A stretch of DNA of 64,000 nucleotides from Galbitalea sp036271875. Its GTDB lineage: Bacteria; Actinomycetota; Actinomycetes; Actinomycetales; Microbacteriaceae. The notes beneath the pieces are model-generated. The model was not told where the DNA came from and searched no databases. It saw only the letters and a program-made list of their open reading frames with translations. Positions 18,746-27,664 of the stretch are shown here, piece after piece (position 1 is the stretch's first letter; each line of letters starts with the position of its first letter). Where the stretch lies: NCBI GenBank assembly GCA_036271875.1, contig DATAZU010000041.1, forward strand, positions 1-64,000. Direction: 5' to 3'. The position numbers and the translations under genes are program-made.

Positions 18746-19096
18746 GTGGAGCAAATCTACGTTTTCATCCACGGTGTCGTGGCCCTGCCGCATTCCGGCA
18801 TCAAGCTCGTCGAGATACAAATGGAGGTCACGAAAGTTGATCCGATTGTCGATCTGAAGGAGATCGACTTCGGACCGCTCGGGTACGCAGCCTCGATCCG
18901 ATTGCCGCAGTTTGCTAGCGTCGACGTCGTAATCCGGCCTGGCATCAACGGCGGTCGGCCGACATTGAGGGCGCGCGGCATCGCGGTCGACGACGTGTTG
19001 GGTCGCGTTCGCGCCGGAGAAGCTCCCGGCGAGGTCGCCGATGATTACGGCATCTCTCACGACGAGGTCATGTATTTGAACCGCGTCGCAGCTTGA
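18746..19096 (+). CDS. DUF433-type antitoxin, probably N-terminally shortened
   Basis: A 116-residue protein. Its C-terminal 50 residues (RPTLRARGIAVDDVLGRVRA, then VADDYGISHDEV) are a DUF433 domain, a small helix-turn-helix-like fold found in antitoxins paired with PIN-like toxins. Homologues usually carry an additional N-terminal DNA-binding segment of some 80 residues; only about 65 residues precede the domain here and the ligase gene ends 81 bp upstream, so the N terminus looks trimmed. GTG at 18746 has no good ribosome site. It is followed after 7 bp by a PIN-like toxin gene in the same direction, the standard order of this toxin-antitoxin type. Confidence 0.65.
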   Translation: MEQIYVFIHGVVALPHSGIKLVEIQMEVTKVDPIVDLKEIDFGPLGYAASIRLPQFASVDVVIRPGINGGRPTLRARGIAVDDVLGRVRAGEAPGEVADDYGISHDEVMYLNRVAA

Positions 19097-19103
19097 GTGC
19101 ACT

Positions 19104-19523
19104 GTGCGCGCGGACCTCGCCTTCTTCCTAGATCGCGGTCTGGGTTCGCGGATCCTCGCGACAGGGCTGCGCGCCGCCTCGTGGTCGATCACGACGATGG
19201 ACGAGCGGTACGGCGTTGCCGCGTCGCCGGACGTCGCTGATCCCGATTGGATTCGAGACGCGTCCGGTCGTGGCGAGATATTGGTGAGTAAGGACCGCGC
19301 GACTGCAAAGCGCCCGCTCGAAGCCGAAGCGATTTACTATTCGTCCGCCCGCGCTCTCGTTATCTCGTCGGGGCAGATCGCTTTGACCGGCATTTTTCCT
19401 ACCAGTAGCGAGGGCGGGACTCGAACCCGCGACACCACGAATCCTTGCCTTAGGCAATTATCGGGAATACTACGAGCGATTGGGCTGAAAATCCGCGGTA
19501 TCACGGTCAGTACGGCCGATTAG
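19104..19523 (+). CDS. PIN-like toxin interrupted by tRNA-derived repeat
   Basis: The first 95 residues (FFLDRGLGSRILATGLRA, then DPDWIRDASGRGEILVSKD) match the PIN-like (DUF5615/PF18478-type) ribonuclease toxins partnered with DUF433 antitoxins, with acidic residues in LDRGLG and VSKD as likely metal ligands. After VISSGQIALTG the reading frame passes, without a stop, through the 36-bp tRNA-Met repeat (encoding SSEGGTRTRDTT) and then reads LRQLSGILRAIG. That last part may be the native toxin C terminus (families end with a similar LxxLxxIxRA helix), displaced by 12 in-frame codons, or it may be chance. Either way the C-terminal half is altered, and activity is doubtful. It starts 7 nt after the antitoxin gene. 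Confidence 0.6.
   Translation: MRADLAFFLDRGLGSRILATGLRAASWSITTMDERYGVAASPDVADPDWIRDASGRGEILVSKDRATAKRPLEAEAIYYSSARALVISSGQIALTGIFPTSSEGGTRTRDTTNPCLRQLSGILRAIGLKIRGITVSTAD
19405..19440. repeat. Left attachment repeat (attL)
   Basis: 36 bp identical to 34550-34585: the T arm, variable region and acceptor 3' strand of tRNA-Met, starting with GTAGCGAGGGCGGG. Only the 3' third of the tRNA is present, so it is an att core and not a second tRNA gene. It lies inside the PIN-like ORF. Confidence 0.88.
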
Positions 19524-19543
19524 ACGGTGCCTCGTTTGTGTTC

Positions 19544-19568
19544 AATGTGCGGGGTAAATGCGGGGTGT
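19544..19568 (+). repeat. Repeated GTGCGGGGT motif near left end
   Basis: AATGTGCGGGGT (19544-19555) is followed by AATGCGGGGTGT (19557-19568). The same 12-mer AATGTGCGGGGT recurs at 34362-34373 near the right end in the same orientation. Repeats at both ends of a tRNA-targeted island are what integrase arm sites look like, but no integrase is here to support this. Confidence 0.4.
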
Positions 19569-19626
19569 AATCCCTGCCATTTCACCGCATCCGGTCTGGG
19601 ATTCGCGACCGAGCCTGTCCACTATT

Positions 19627-20942
19627 TTACGGCCTGTACGGGCTAAGTCGACCCAAATATGGTGTGAGGTCAGAAGCGGTGAAAGACCGATTGGCAGGGA
19701 CGGCGAGCTTTCGGGTGAGCGGGTCGAGTCGTGCTGCGTAGGCCTCGGCCCATTCGATCCATGCCTCCGTTTCTCCCCTTGCGTCGTCAGGCATCCCGGC
19801 CAGGGTAGCTTTCATCGCGTCGGCGTATCCGCGGATCGATCGGACTTCATGCCATGCCGACATCTGGTCACGGAGACGTGTTGCTTTGTGGTCAAACTGC
19901 AGGTCGGCTTCCGCGTCTCGCATCGCCTTCTCCCACCGTTTACGTTTCCGTGCCTCGGCCTCTTCCTCGGCTGTGTGTCGTGCCTGATCCTCGAGATGTC
20001 GGATCTCGATCTCCCGCAACAGTTGCGGCAACGAGTCGTCGAGGGTGGATCGTTTGCTGTCGCGGAACTCGTGCTGTCTCCCGTTCCAGGCATGATCGAG
20101 GCTGAACTGCAGTCGCCCCGTTGAGATGAACGAGGTCTGGCGTCGCTGTTGCCATCCCGGGAGCTTCGCCCGCGCGTGATAGTCGACCGATCCCCCGCCC
20201 GAATCGGATATCTCCTTGATCGTGATCGGGTAGGTGAACCCATCGATCTCGATAACCAGATGCCTATCGGCCGGCTCACCATCGTTTGATCGCCCGTACG
20301 ACGAGGTCGACTTCTTCCGAGGTCGTGCCGTGTAACCGCGAAGCTCCGCCTCGACCGCGATCGCTTGAAGAAGAAGAGACGCACGACGGACGTGCGGCTT
20401 ACTGACCTGCTGCCAGTCCTTGTTCTCTTCATACGCGACGACGGCCGGGTGGGGTTTTCGGCGTGTATCAGGTACGGGCACCGGGGCTGCCTCAACAATT
20501 TCGGGGAAATGGTCGACGATCCGCCACTCCGGATCCCCGTCCCACGGACTGTAAAGTTCCAGCTTCTTCCCCACTGGCCGCCACGGCACCCTGAGGGTGG
20601 CCGCGAGCAGGCGAACTTCCTTCTCGTGATCCCGTTTACCCGTGAGCGGAAGGGACCGCCGGAGTCAAGGACTGCGCGCAGAAGTACCTCGGCTTCGGTC
20701 TCGGCCGCCCGCGCTTCCTCATCAGGTTTCGCCGCATCTTTCAGCGCTGCGGTGCCGGCCGGGGTGATCATCGCAGTCCACGTTTGGCCATGCCCGCGAA
20801 TGGTAACAAAGCCACGATTCGCCAATGCGCGTGCGCTGATGCGGTGGTTGATGTCTTTCATCACACCGTCTGGACAACCCTCGGAAATCCACGACAGCAC
20901 GTGGAACTGCAGCGGAATAAGGTGAGTACTTGAATGCGGCAT
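19627..20942 (-). pseudogene. Frameshifted actinobacterial element-associated protein
   Basis: A gene of unknown function read in two frames. From 20942 the first frame gives LQFHVLSWISEGCPDGVM, NHRISARALANRGFVTI and RAAETEAEVLLRAVLDSGG, a winged-helix-like head. Near 20650 the sense shifts to a frame reading PLTGKRDHEKEVRLLAATLR and running through a basic/acidic helical tail (EEEAEARKRKRWEKAMRDAE) to 19627. One missing base restores a single protein of about 437 residues. I recall similar proteins from actinobacterial mobile elements, but no function is known to me. It is the gene nearest the left att site. Decay or a base-calling indel are both possible. Confidence 0.6.
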
Positions 20943-21228
20943 GACCCTAGCTCACCATGTGAATCAAGTCGCCATAGTGGGGAGCTGAATAAGCCGAGGA
21001 GTGGAGAACGCCCGGGACGATAGGAGCTCCTACCGGATGCGTGCGCGGGAATTTGCAGCGAACGAGGGCGACGATCCTCTCTTTTCAAGTTCGACACTCG
21101 ACCGCAGCGAAAGCGACGAAGCGCGGGCGCTTTGTACATTTGCCAAGGGTCGGCCAAACTGGCTCAAACTTCGCAATTGATAAGCCCGACGAAGCTCCAA
21201 TCGTCTTGAAACGGTCGGCAGGAACTAT

Positions 21229-23865
21229 ATGGCAGAAACGATCGGCACCGTTATCGGAATCATCGTGGTCGTGCTGATCATCCTCACTCCTTTCGCGCTC
21301 ATCGCTTGGTTGGTCATTTGGCTCGTTCGCCGAAGCAATCGCAAAGCAGCCGAAGCTCAGACGTCGAAATCGTCCGGCGCTTTCAATCCAGCTCCTGCTA
21401 TTGCGCCCGCCGGTTTTTACGCTGACCCCGAGCGCCCGGGCTCGCAGCGATGGTGGGACGGGCAGCACTGGGCTCCTCTTGAGGTAATCCCTGAAAGAAG
21501 CGCGAAGTCCGAACCTCAGCACGCGGGCATCGCGCTGCCAAATCAACCATCCGCGTTGCCGAGCGAAACCGTCAACTACGGATCGGTCGAATCGACTGAC
21601 TCGACGTCGGAGCAAAGGTCACCGCGGCACGCCGCCGACGTCATAGCTGCGGAATCGAACCCGGTTACAGCCACGGCGACCCCTGCAGTATTAGTAAAGA
21701 ACGGCGACCGAATCCGCGACGTTGAGTGGTTCGCTTCCGGTGAACCGGTCAATGTAGCCGGATTCACCATTCCCGGCGGCCTGATCTACGTGGGCCGAAA
21801 ACTTGCCGCTCCTCAACGTTCGATCGAACCCTCACTAATAAACCCGAGTCTTCGCGTAGACGCCCGTGCGCCGGACACGATGGGCGTAGCGCTTAACTAC
21901 TGGCCCACCTACGACAGCCTGAGCCCGGAGTCTCGTGCGGCCTACCTGCAGTGGCTAGCGGAAGGTCGCCGAAACCCGGGCACACCGCTCGGCTACGTTT
22001 TCCTATTCATGTACGGCCTCGAACGCCGCGTACTCGTCGACATGCAGGCCACGGGCTCCTCTCATCCTGACCTGCTTCCCATACGGGCTGAGATGACGGC
22101 ATTAGTGGAGATTTACGCCCAGCGAAGTAATTCGTTTCAGGGATACGCCAGAGGCTTTTTGGACGTTATCGACATGATGGTTAGCTCCGGAAGTCCGGCC
22201 GGCGCGACGGGGCTAGGGCCGCCGCCGCTATCGACTACCCGATGGATGGTCCCACTGTCGCTCAGAATTGCGTTAGGCGAATTCGCCGCGGATCGCCTCC
22301 CCGTGCCCGCGGATTGGGCGCTTGCATGGGCTTGGTTCAACCCAAATTACCGAATCCGAACGGTGGCCACGCGCTGCACCGACGAGTTCTCTGTGCTCTT
22401 CAAGGATGCGTACACCAAAAAATATGGGGCCGGACTTACGGTCAAACCAGGGGCCACGACAATCGGACTGAATTACTACGCTGCCAGCTCCGGAATCGGA
22501 TACGCAAAGCTCGAGATGAAGAGCATTCCCGACGTGTTTTCATTCGTCCAACCAACTCGCGCATTGGACGCCATCTCCGACGAAGCCCAAGAGTCGCTCG
22601 CAGCGTTCAGCCGATACCTCGGCAAGGACCCGGACGGACGCGACAAACTCAGCGGCATCGCACTCCTGCCCGGATCACTCGTCGCAACTTCGACCAACGT
22701 GAAGCTAGACGCTTTCCGCAGTTGGCTTGCGGACGTCGTGCCTCCAAACGCGACATCTGTTGTACCCGGTCGCGAATTGGTGAAGCAATGGCTCGGAGGT
22801 ACGACCGCGAACCTGACGAAAACCGAGTCAGTGCCACTTATCCAACTGTTGGGCAAACTTGGCATCGGGATCGAACCTGACGTCAGATTCGGCGGAGCAC
22901 CCCTAAGCGTCGATACGCCCATCGTGCTCTTTCCCCTCGCCGATGACTCTCCCCTCACCCCGTCAGCCTCGTATGAAACTGCAGCGACGCTGACCCATTT
23001 CGCCGCCGCGGTCAGCGCTGCCGATGGCCACGTCAGTGATGACGAGGTACAGGCGTTCCTGCCCTCAATCGAGTCAACGCTGGAGCTATCGGACCCCGAA
23101 AAGACACGTCTTGCGGCTCATTTCCAATGGCTGACCGCGTCGCCCACGAAACTCACTGGGCTCACAAAACGGGTCGCACTGCTGACCGACACGCAACGCG
23201 TCAACCTTGGCGGGTTGCTGGTCAGCGTTACTGCCGCCGACGGAAACATCACCGCGTCCGAGATGACTGCCCTCACCAAGATTTTCGGGCTTCTGGGGCT
23301 AGACCAATCGGACATCGCAAGTCGCGCATTCGCCGCGCAGGCTTCACCCACAGCTGCAGCTCGAGAACCAATTACAGTGCGTGTCGCATCCGTGGGGGCA
23401 CCCGGAATCCCGATCCCACCACGACCACAATCCGCCGCAACACCTCGGACCATCGTCTTGGACAACGAAACGATCGAACGCACCATGCTCGAAAGCGCGA
23501 GCGTGTCCGAACTGCTTCGCGGCATCTTCGACGACGACCAGCCGGAATCAACCGCGGCTGCAGCGCGGACAGAGTCTGCTCTGCCAGAGGCACCGGCCGA
23601 TGCCGCGGCGCTGCCCAGCGAGTCAACAGAACCGGGCATCTCGGGGCTGGACACTGCGCATTCGACGATCGTCCGCCTTTTGGCCGGTCGCGACTCCGTC
23701 TCGCACCTCGAGTTCGAGGAACTCGCACGGGCTCAGAACGTGATGCCAAACGGGGCGATCGACACCATCAACGAAGCAGCTTTCGATGCATCCGAGGAAC
23801 CACTCCTTGAAGGAGACGATATCCTCACCATCAACCCACACGCTCTCCAGGAGATGCTGAAATGA
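21229..23865 (+). CDS. sngA: SngA-like TerB-domain protein of Shango system
   Basis: An 878-residue first component of a Shango-type operon. A single membrane helix (residues about 7-33) with a cytoplasmic RRSNRK stop-transfer is followed by a DUF2510 motif (about 61-84, AGFYADPERPG then RWWDGQHW). Next come a TerB_N region (about 160-370, with GFTIPGGLIYVG), a TerB domain (about 585-700, with the paired acidic AADGHVSDDE and AADGNITASE helices) and a TerB_C tail (about 805-878). TerB domains bind metal and occur in tellurite-resistance and defence proteins. The DUF2510 and membrane head is not what I expect in canonical SngA. AGGA lies before the ATG, and the stop overlaps sngB by 4 nt (ATGA). 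Confidence 0.85.
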   Translation: MAETIGTVIGIIVVVLIILTPFALIAWLVIWLVRRSNRKAAEAQTSKSSGAFNPAPAIAPAGFYADPERPGSQRWWDGQHWAPLEVIPERSAKSEPQHAGIALPNQPSALPSETVNYGSVESTDSTSEQRSPRHAADVIAAESNPVTATATPAVLVKNGDRIRDVEWFASGEPVNVAGFTIPGGLIYVGRKLAAPQRSIEPSLINPSLRVDARAPDTMGVALNYWPTYDSLSPESRAAYLQWLAEGRRNPGTPLGYVFLFMYGLERRVLVDMQATGSSHPDLLPIRAEMTALVEIYAQRSNSFQGYARGFLDVIDMMVSSGSPAGATGLGPPPLSTTRWMVPLSLRIALGEFAADRLPVPADWALAWAWFNPNYRIRTVATRCTDEFSVLFKDAYTKKYGAGLTVKPGATTIGLNYYAASSGIGYAKLEMKSIPDVFSFVQPTRALDAISDEAQESLAAFSRYLGKDPDGRDKLSGIALLPGSLVATSTNVKLDAFRSWLADVVPPNATSVVPGRELVKQWLGGTTANLTKTESVPLIQLLGKLGIGIEPDVRFGGAPLSVDTPIVLFPLADDSPLTPSASYETAATLTHFAAAVSAADGHVSDDEVQAFLPSIESTLELSDPEKTRLAAHFQWLTASPTKLTGLTKRVALLTDTQRVNLGGLLVSVTAADGNITASEMTALTKIFGLLGLDQSDIASRAFAAQASPTAAAREPITVRVASVGAPGIPIPPRPQSAATPRTIVLDNETIERTMLESASVSELLRGIFDDDQPESTAAAARTESALPEAPADAAALPSESTEPGISGLDTAHSTIVRLLAGRDSVSHLEFEELARAQNVMPNGAIDTINEAAFDASEEPLLEGDDILTINPHALQEMLK

Positions 23866-25232
23866 CAGACGATCCGACCACTGCGATTCGGCCCCGCGAC
23901 CGCGACACTCTCCTGCAGGCCCTTCGCACCGGTGTTGTTCCTCGCGTCGGACAGCAGTACATCCAGGTCGGTCGGGCAAACGAAGTGCAGGCACTCGTCT
24001 CAGACATCAACCGCATCGCCGATGGAGGCTCGGGCGTCCGCTTCGTCATCGGCGAATACGGATCGGGGAAAACGTTCTTCCTCAACCTCGTCCGCTCCAT
24101 CGCACTCCAGCAAAAGCTCGTCACGGTCCACGCCGACCTCTCCCCCGATCGCCGGCTGCAAGCCACCGGAGGACAGGCGCGAAGCCTTTACGCCGAGCTG
24201 ATGCGCAACATGGCCACCCGGGCAAAACCGGACGGCGGCGCGATGAGCAACGTCGTCGAACGATTCATCTCTGAGGCGCTCAAAGAAGCACAAGAGACCG
24301 GACGCACCCCTGAATCGATCATCCGCTCACGCCTCGATCAACTCACCGAACTTACCGGCGGATACGACTTCGCCGAAGTTGTCGCCAAATACTGGCAGGG
24401 TTTCGACACGGGCAACGAACAACTAAAAATGGACGCTGTTCGCTGGCTCCGTGGCGAGTTCAGCACACGAACAGATGCCCGCGCAGCGCTCGGAGTGCGC
24501 ACGATCATCGACGACGCCAACGTCTACGACCAACTCAAACTTCTCGCACTCTTTGTACGTCTCGCCGGTTTCAGTGGCCTGCTGGTTTGCCTCGACGAGA
24601 TGGTCAACCTCTACAAGCTGGCCAACAGCCAAGCCCGAAACTCCAACTACGAACAAATCCTGCGCATCATCAACGACGCAACTCAAGGAACCGCAAACGG
24701 GCTCGGCTTCATCATGGGAGGCACGCCCGACTTCCTGATGGACCCGCGACGTGGCCTCTACTCGTACTCCGCCCTGCAATCGCGCCTCGCCGAGAACAGC
24801 TACGCCACCAACGGACTCGTCGACTACACCGGTCCCGTCATTCGGCTCGCCAACCTCAGCCCCGAAGACTTCTACGTACTTCTCACCAAACTTCGCAACG
24901 TCCAAGCAGGAGGAGACCCCGCCAACTACACCATTACGGACGACGGAATCCGTTCGTTCATGGGACACTGCGCAACCCGAATCGGCGACTCGTACTTCCG
25001 AACACCCCGCAACTCGATCAAAGGCTTTCTCGACCTCCTGGCTGTCCTTGAACAGAACCCCGACCAGGACTGGTCGGACCTCATCCCGCAGCTTGAGTTC
25101 GAGACCGAGTCCAATCCCGACCTCGAGCCATTGCCCGAAGCAGACCTCCCCGACAAGGTGACCGAGATCTCGCCTCAAGTGACGGTCACAGAGCCGCCCC
25201 AGGATGATGAACTCACTTCCTTCCGTCTCTGA
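23862..25232 (+). CDS. sngB: SngB-like ATPase (DUF2791/BrxD type)
   Basis: A 456-residue P-loop ATPase of the DUF2791 (BrxC/BrxD-related) family. Walker A is GEYGSGKT (residues 64-71), Walker B is LLVCLDEM (about 239-246), and a sensor-like IMGGTPDF follows near 285. The family forms ATPase partners in BREX type 2 (BrxD) and in Shango (SngB). Here the neighbours are a TerB protein and an Lhr-like helicase, with no PglX or PglZ, which points to Shango. The C-terminal 40 residues are acidic and proline-rich, probably a flexible tail. It overlaps sngA by 4 nt and sngC by 29 nt, so all three should be made from one mRNA in coupled translation. Confidence 0.9.
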   Translation: MTDDPTTAIRPRDRDTLLQALRTGVVPRVGQQYIQVGRANEVQALVSDINRIADGGSGVRFVIGEYGSGKTFFLNLVRSIALQQKLVTVHADLSPDRRLQATGGQARSLYAELMRNMATRAKPDGGAMSNVVERFISEALKEAQETGRTPESIIRSRLDQLTELTGGYDFAEVVAKYWQGFDTGNEQLKMDAVRWLRGEFSTRTDARAALGVRTIIDDANVYDQLKLLALFVRLAGFSGLLVCLDEMVNLYKLANSQARNSNYEQILRIINDATQGTANGLGFIMGGTPDFLMDPRRGLYSYSALQSRLAENSYATNGLVDYTGPVIRLANLSPEDFYVLLTKLRNVQAGGDPANYTITDDGIRSFMGHCATRIGDSYFRTPRNSIKGFLDLLAVLEQNPDQDWSDLIPQLEFETESNPDLEPLPEADLPDKVTEISPQVTVTEPPQDDELTSFRL

Positions 25233-27474
25233 CGATCCCGCCGAGATCGGCCGGGCCTTTGACCGTCTCGATGGCTCAGTCAAACGGTGGATCTGGGACC
25301 AAGGATGGACGGAACTTCGCGACACTCAAGCGCGTGCGGTTGCTCCGATTCTCGACGGTCAACTCGATGTCATCATCAGCGCGGCGACCGCTAGCGGTAA
25401 AACGGAAGCGGCCTGGTTGCCGATCATCTCTGCCCTCGCAGCACAGAGATCGGAGGGCGGCGAAGTCCTGGCAGGTGTGAAGGCCCTCTACGTCAGTCCG
25501 CTCAAGGCATTGATCAACGACCAGTACAACCGACTCCAGTCGCTCTGTGAACTCGCAGGCCTCCCCGTTAACCGCCGGCACGGAGACGTCGTGGGCGCCG
25601 AACGCAGAGCACTCAGCACCGCACCCGACGGTGTCCTACTTATTACGCCGGAGTCGCTCGAAGCACTCTTTGTCCTGCAAGGGACCCACATTCCCGCGAT
25701 CTTTGCGAGCCTGTCTTACGTCGTCATCGACGAAATGCACTCCTTCATCGGCTCCGAACGAGGCGCGCAATTGCAGTCCCTCTTGAACCGCATCGAGCTA
25801 GCCACGCGACGGCGTATTCCTCGGATCGGACTCTCCGCCACGTTCGCCGACTTCACGGCCGCCAGCGATTTCATTCGGCCCAACTACGGCCCGGAAGTCT
25901 GCATCATCGATTCGGCAGACACCGACACCACGGATCTGCAACTCCAACTGCGCGGGTATGTCGACGCCGGTAAATCATTTGACGCTGACCCGCCGCCAGA
26001 CGTCGACGAAGACGAGGTCCACAGCGTCGACAAACGCGCGATCGCCGAACATCTCTTCAATACCCTCCGCGGAAAAGACAACCTCGTATTCGCGAACTCG
26101 CGAGCAGCCGTCGAGGCCTATACCGATCTCCTCGAGCAGATCAGCGTCGCCCATCGTGTCCCGAATGAATTCATGCCGCACCACGGGAACCTGTCAAAAC
26201 AGTTTAGGGAGGACGTCGAACGTCGCCTCAAAGCAGGCGACACACCCACCACCGCCGTCTGCACATCCACATTGGAGATGGGAATCGACATCGGGTCGGC
26301 CGATTCCGTCGCTCAAATCGGGGCACCACACAGCGTGTCTGCGCTCCGTCAACGGCTCGGTCGAAGCGGACGCCGCGGTCAACCTTCGGTCCTTCGCATC
26401 TACGTTTCAGAGCCAGAAATCGACTCGCGGACCAACATCCTCGACAGACTTAGATCCGATCTGTTTCAGGCAACCGCGATCGTCGAGCTGATGCTCGAGA
26501 AATGGTATGAACCGCCCAACGTCGCAGGACTTCACCTCTCGACGCTCATCCAGCAAGTGCTCTCGGTAATCGCGCAACACAGCGGCGCATTCGCAAAGCA
26601 GCTTTTCAGTGCCCTCTGCTCAAACGGCCCATTTCGGCATGTCACGGCGGAAATGTTCACGCAGCTCCTCCGCGACCTGGCTGAACACGAGATCATCACC
26701 CAGTCCACCGATGGCACACTGCTTCCCGGCCGCATTGGCGAAGCCCTTCTCAACCACTACAGCTTCTACGCCGCTTTCCAGAGCGTCGAAGAATACCGAC
26801 TGATGGCGGACAGCCGGGTCCTCGGGACCATTCCCGTCGACTACCCCATCCTCGTGGGTAGCATGATGATCTTCGCCGGAAAGCGGTGGCGCGTCGTCGC
26901 CATCGACGCACCCAGCAAGACCATCCAGCTCACCCGAGCAGCGGGCGGAAAAGCTCCCGTGTTCCACTCCAGTGGCGGAGAGATCGCCGACGGAATACGA
27001 CAAAAGATGCGACATCTCTACGAAAGCGACTGTGTCCCCGCCTACCTCGATCATGAGAGCGTCCAACTAGTTCAACAGGGTCGCTCCACCTACCGTCAAT
27101 ACAGACTCGCAACTGGGCAGGTCGTACAGGCCGGCAACGACTGCATCATCTTCCCTTGGCGAGGAAGCAGAATCACGAACACCATCAGCGTCATGTTGAC
27201 CGTTGGCGGCATCAAGACGGGAGTTGACGGGCTATCCATCTCCTGCCACGACGTGCAACTGGATGAGCTCTACGCTGCCCTCGCTGACATATCCGCGATG
27301 GACCCACCCGACGGAATCGAACTAGCCAGTGAGGTCCCCATGAAGATTTTCGACAAGAACGACCAGTTCCTCGGGGAGAGATTGTTGTCGCAGGCCTACG
27401 CAGCCCGCGACCTCGATCCCGTCGGCGCCACTGATGCGATCAGTTTGATCCTTGACTCGATGTTGCAAGACTGA
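25204..27474 (+). CDS. sngC: SngC-like DEAD/DEAH-box helicase
   Basis: A 756-residue superfamily 2 helicase of the Lhr-like type (BrxHI/SngC). Motif Q/I region: ELRDTQARAV and SAATASGKTEAAW (residues 59-71); motif II is VIDEMH (about 174-179); motif III GLSATF; motif IV region VFANSRAAVEAY; motif V TSTLEMGIDIG; motif VI QRLGRSGRRG (about 382-391). The C-terminal 330 residues match the winged-helix and accessory part of large ATP-dependent DNA helicases. With SngA and SngB it makes the three-gene anti-phage system reported as Shango; the molecular mechanism is not established as far as I know. ATG at 25204 or 25207; both lie within sngB. Confidence 0.9.
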   Translation: MMNSLPSVSDDPAEIGRAFDRLDGSVKRWIWDQGWTELRDTQARAVAPILDGQLDVIISAATASGKTEAAWLPIISALAAQRSEGGEVLAGVKALYVSPLKALINDQYNRLQSLCELAGLPVNRRHGDVVGAERRALSTAPDGVLLITPESLEALFVLQGTHIPAIFASLSYVVIDEMHSFIGSERGAQLQSLLNRIELATRRRIPRIGLSATFADFTAASDFIRPNYGPEVCIIDSADTDTTDLQLQLRGYVDAGKSFDADPPPDVDEDEVHSVDKRAIAEHLFNTLRGKDNLVFANSRAAVEAYTDLLEQISVAHRVPNEFMPHHGNLSKQFREDVERRLKAGDTPTTAVCTSTLEMGIDIGSADSVAQIGAPHSVSALRQRLGRSGRRGQPSVLRIYVSEPEIDSRTNILDRLRSDLFQATAIVELMLEKWYEPPNVAGLHLSTLIQQVLSVIAQHSGAFAKQLFSALCSNGPFRHVTAEMFTQLLRDLAEHEIITQSTDGTLLPGRIGEALLNHYSFYAAFQSVEEYRLMADSRVLGTIPVDYPILVGSMMIFAGKRWRVVAIDAPSKTIQLTRAAGGKAPVFHSSGGEIADGIRQKMRHLYESDCVPAYLDHESVQLVQQGRSTYRQYRLATGQVVQAGNDCIIFPWRGSRITNTISVMLTVGGIKTGVDGLSISCHDVQLDELYAALADISAMDPPDGIELASEVPMKIFDKNDQFLGERLLSQAYAARDLDPVGATDAISLILDSMLQD

Positions 27475-27664
27475 CACTCGTGCTCCCACCAAGGGCAATT
27501 TTCCACGGTCGCCATTGTCTAAATAACGTGAGGGACTTCTCGGTCAGAGCAGAGACCGGTTACCAATTACGAAGAATTGCGCCGCCCACGAAGCTTGCGC
27601 GATCGCTCGAGCCGCGGATGGCAGCGGTGTTAGGCTGTAGCCGAACAGACGAGGAGGATTTGAG

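Noticed and set aside
19405..19440. A second tRNA-Met gene
   Set aside because: Only the 3' third matches; anticodon and D arm are missing, so it is an attachment-site remnant.
20943..21228. Possible gene upstream of sngA
   Set aside because: The 286 bp contain no frame with a start, ribosome site and sensible composition; they probably hold the Shango promoter, but no clear hexamers were seen.
23862..27474. BREX type 2 (Pgl) system
   Set aside because: The ATPase and helicase resemble BrxD and BrxHI, but PglX, PglZ, PglW and PglY are absent and a TerB-domain protein precedes them, which fits Shango.
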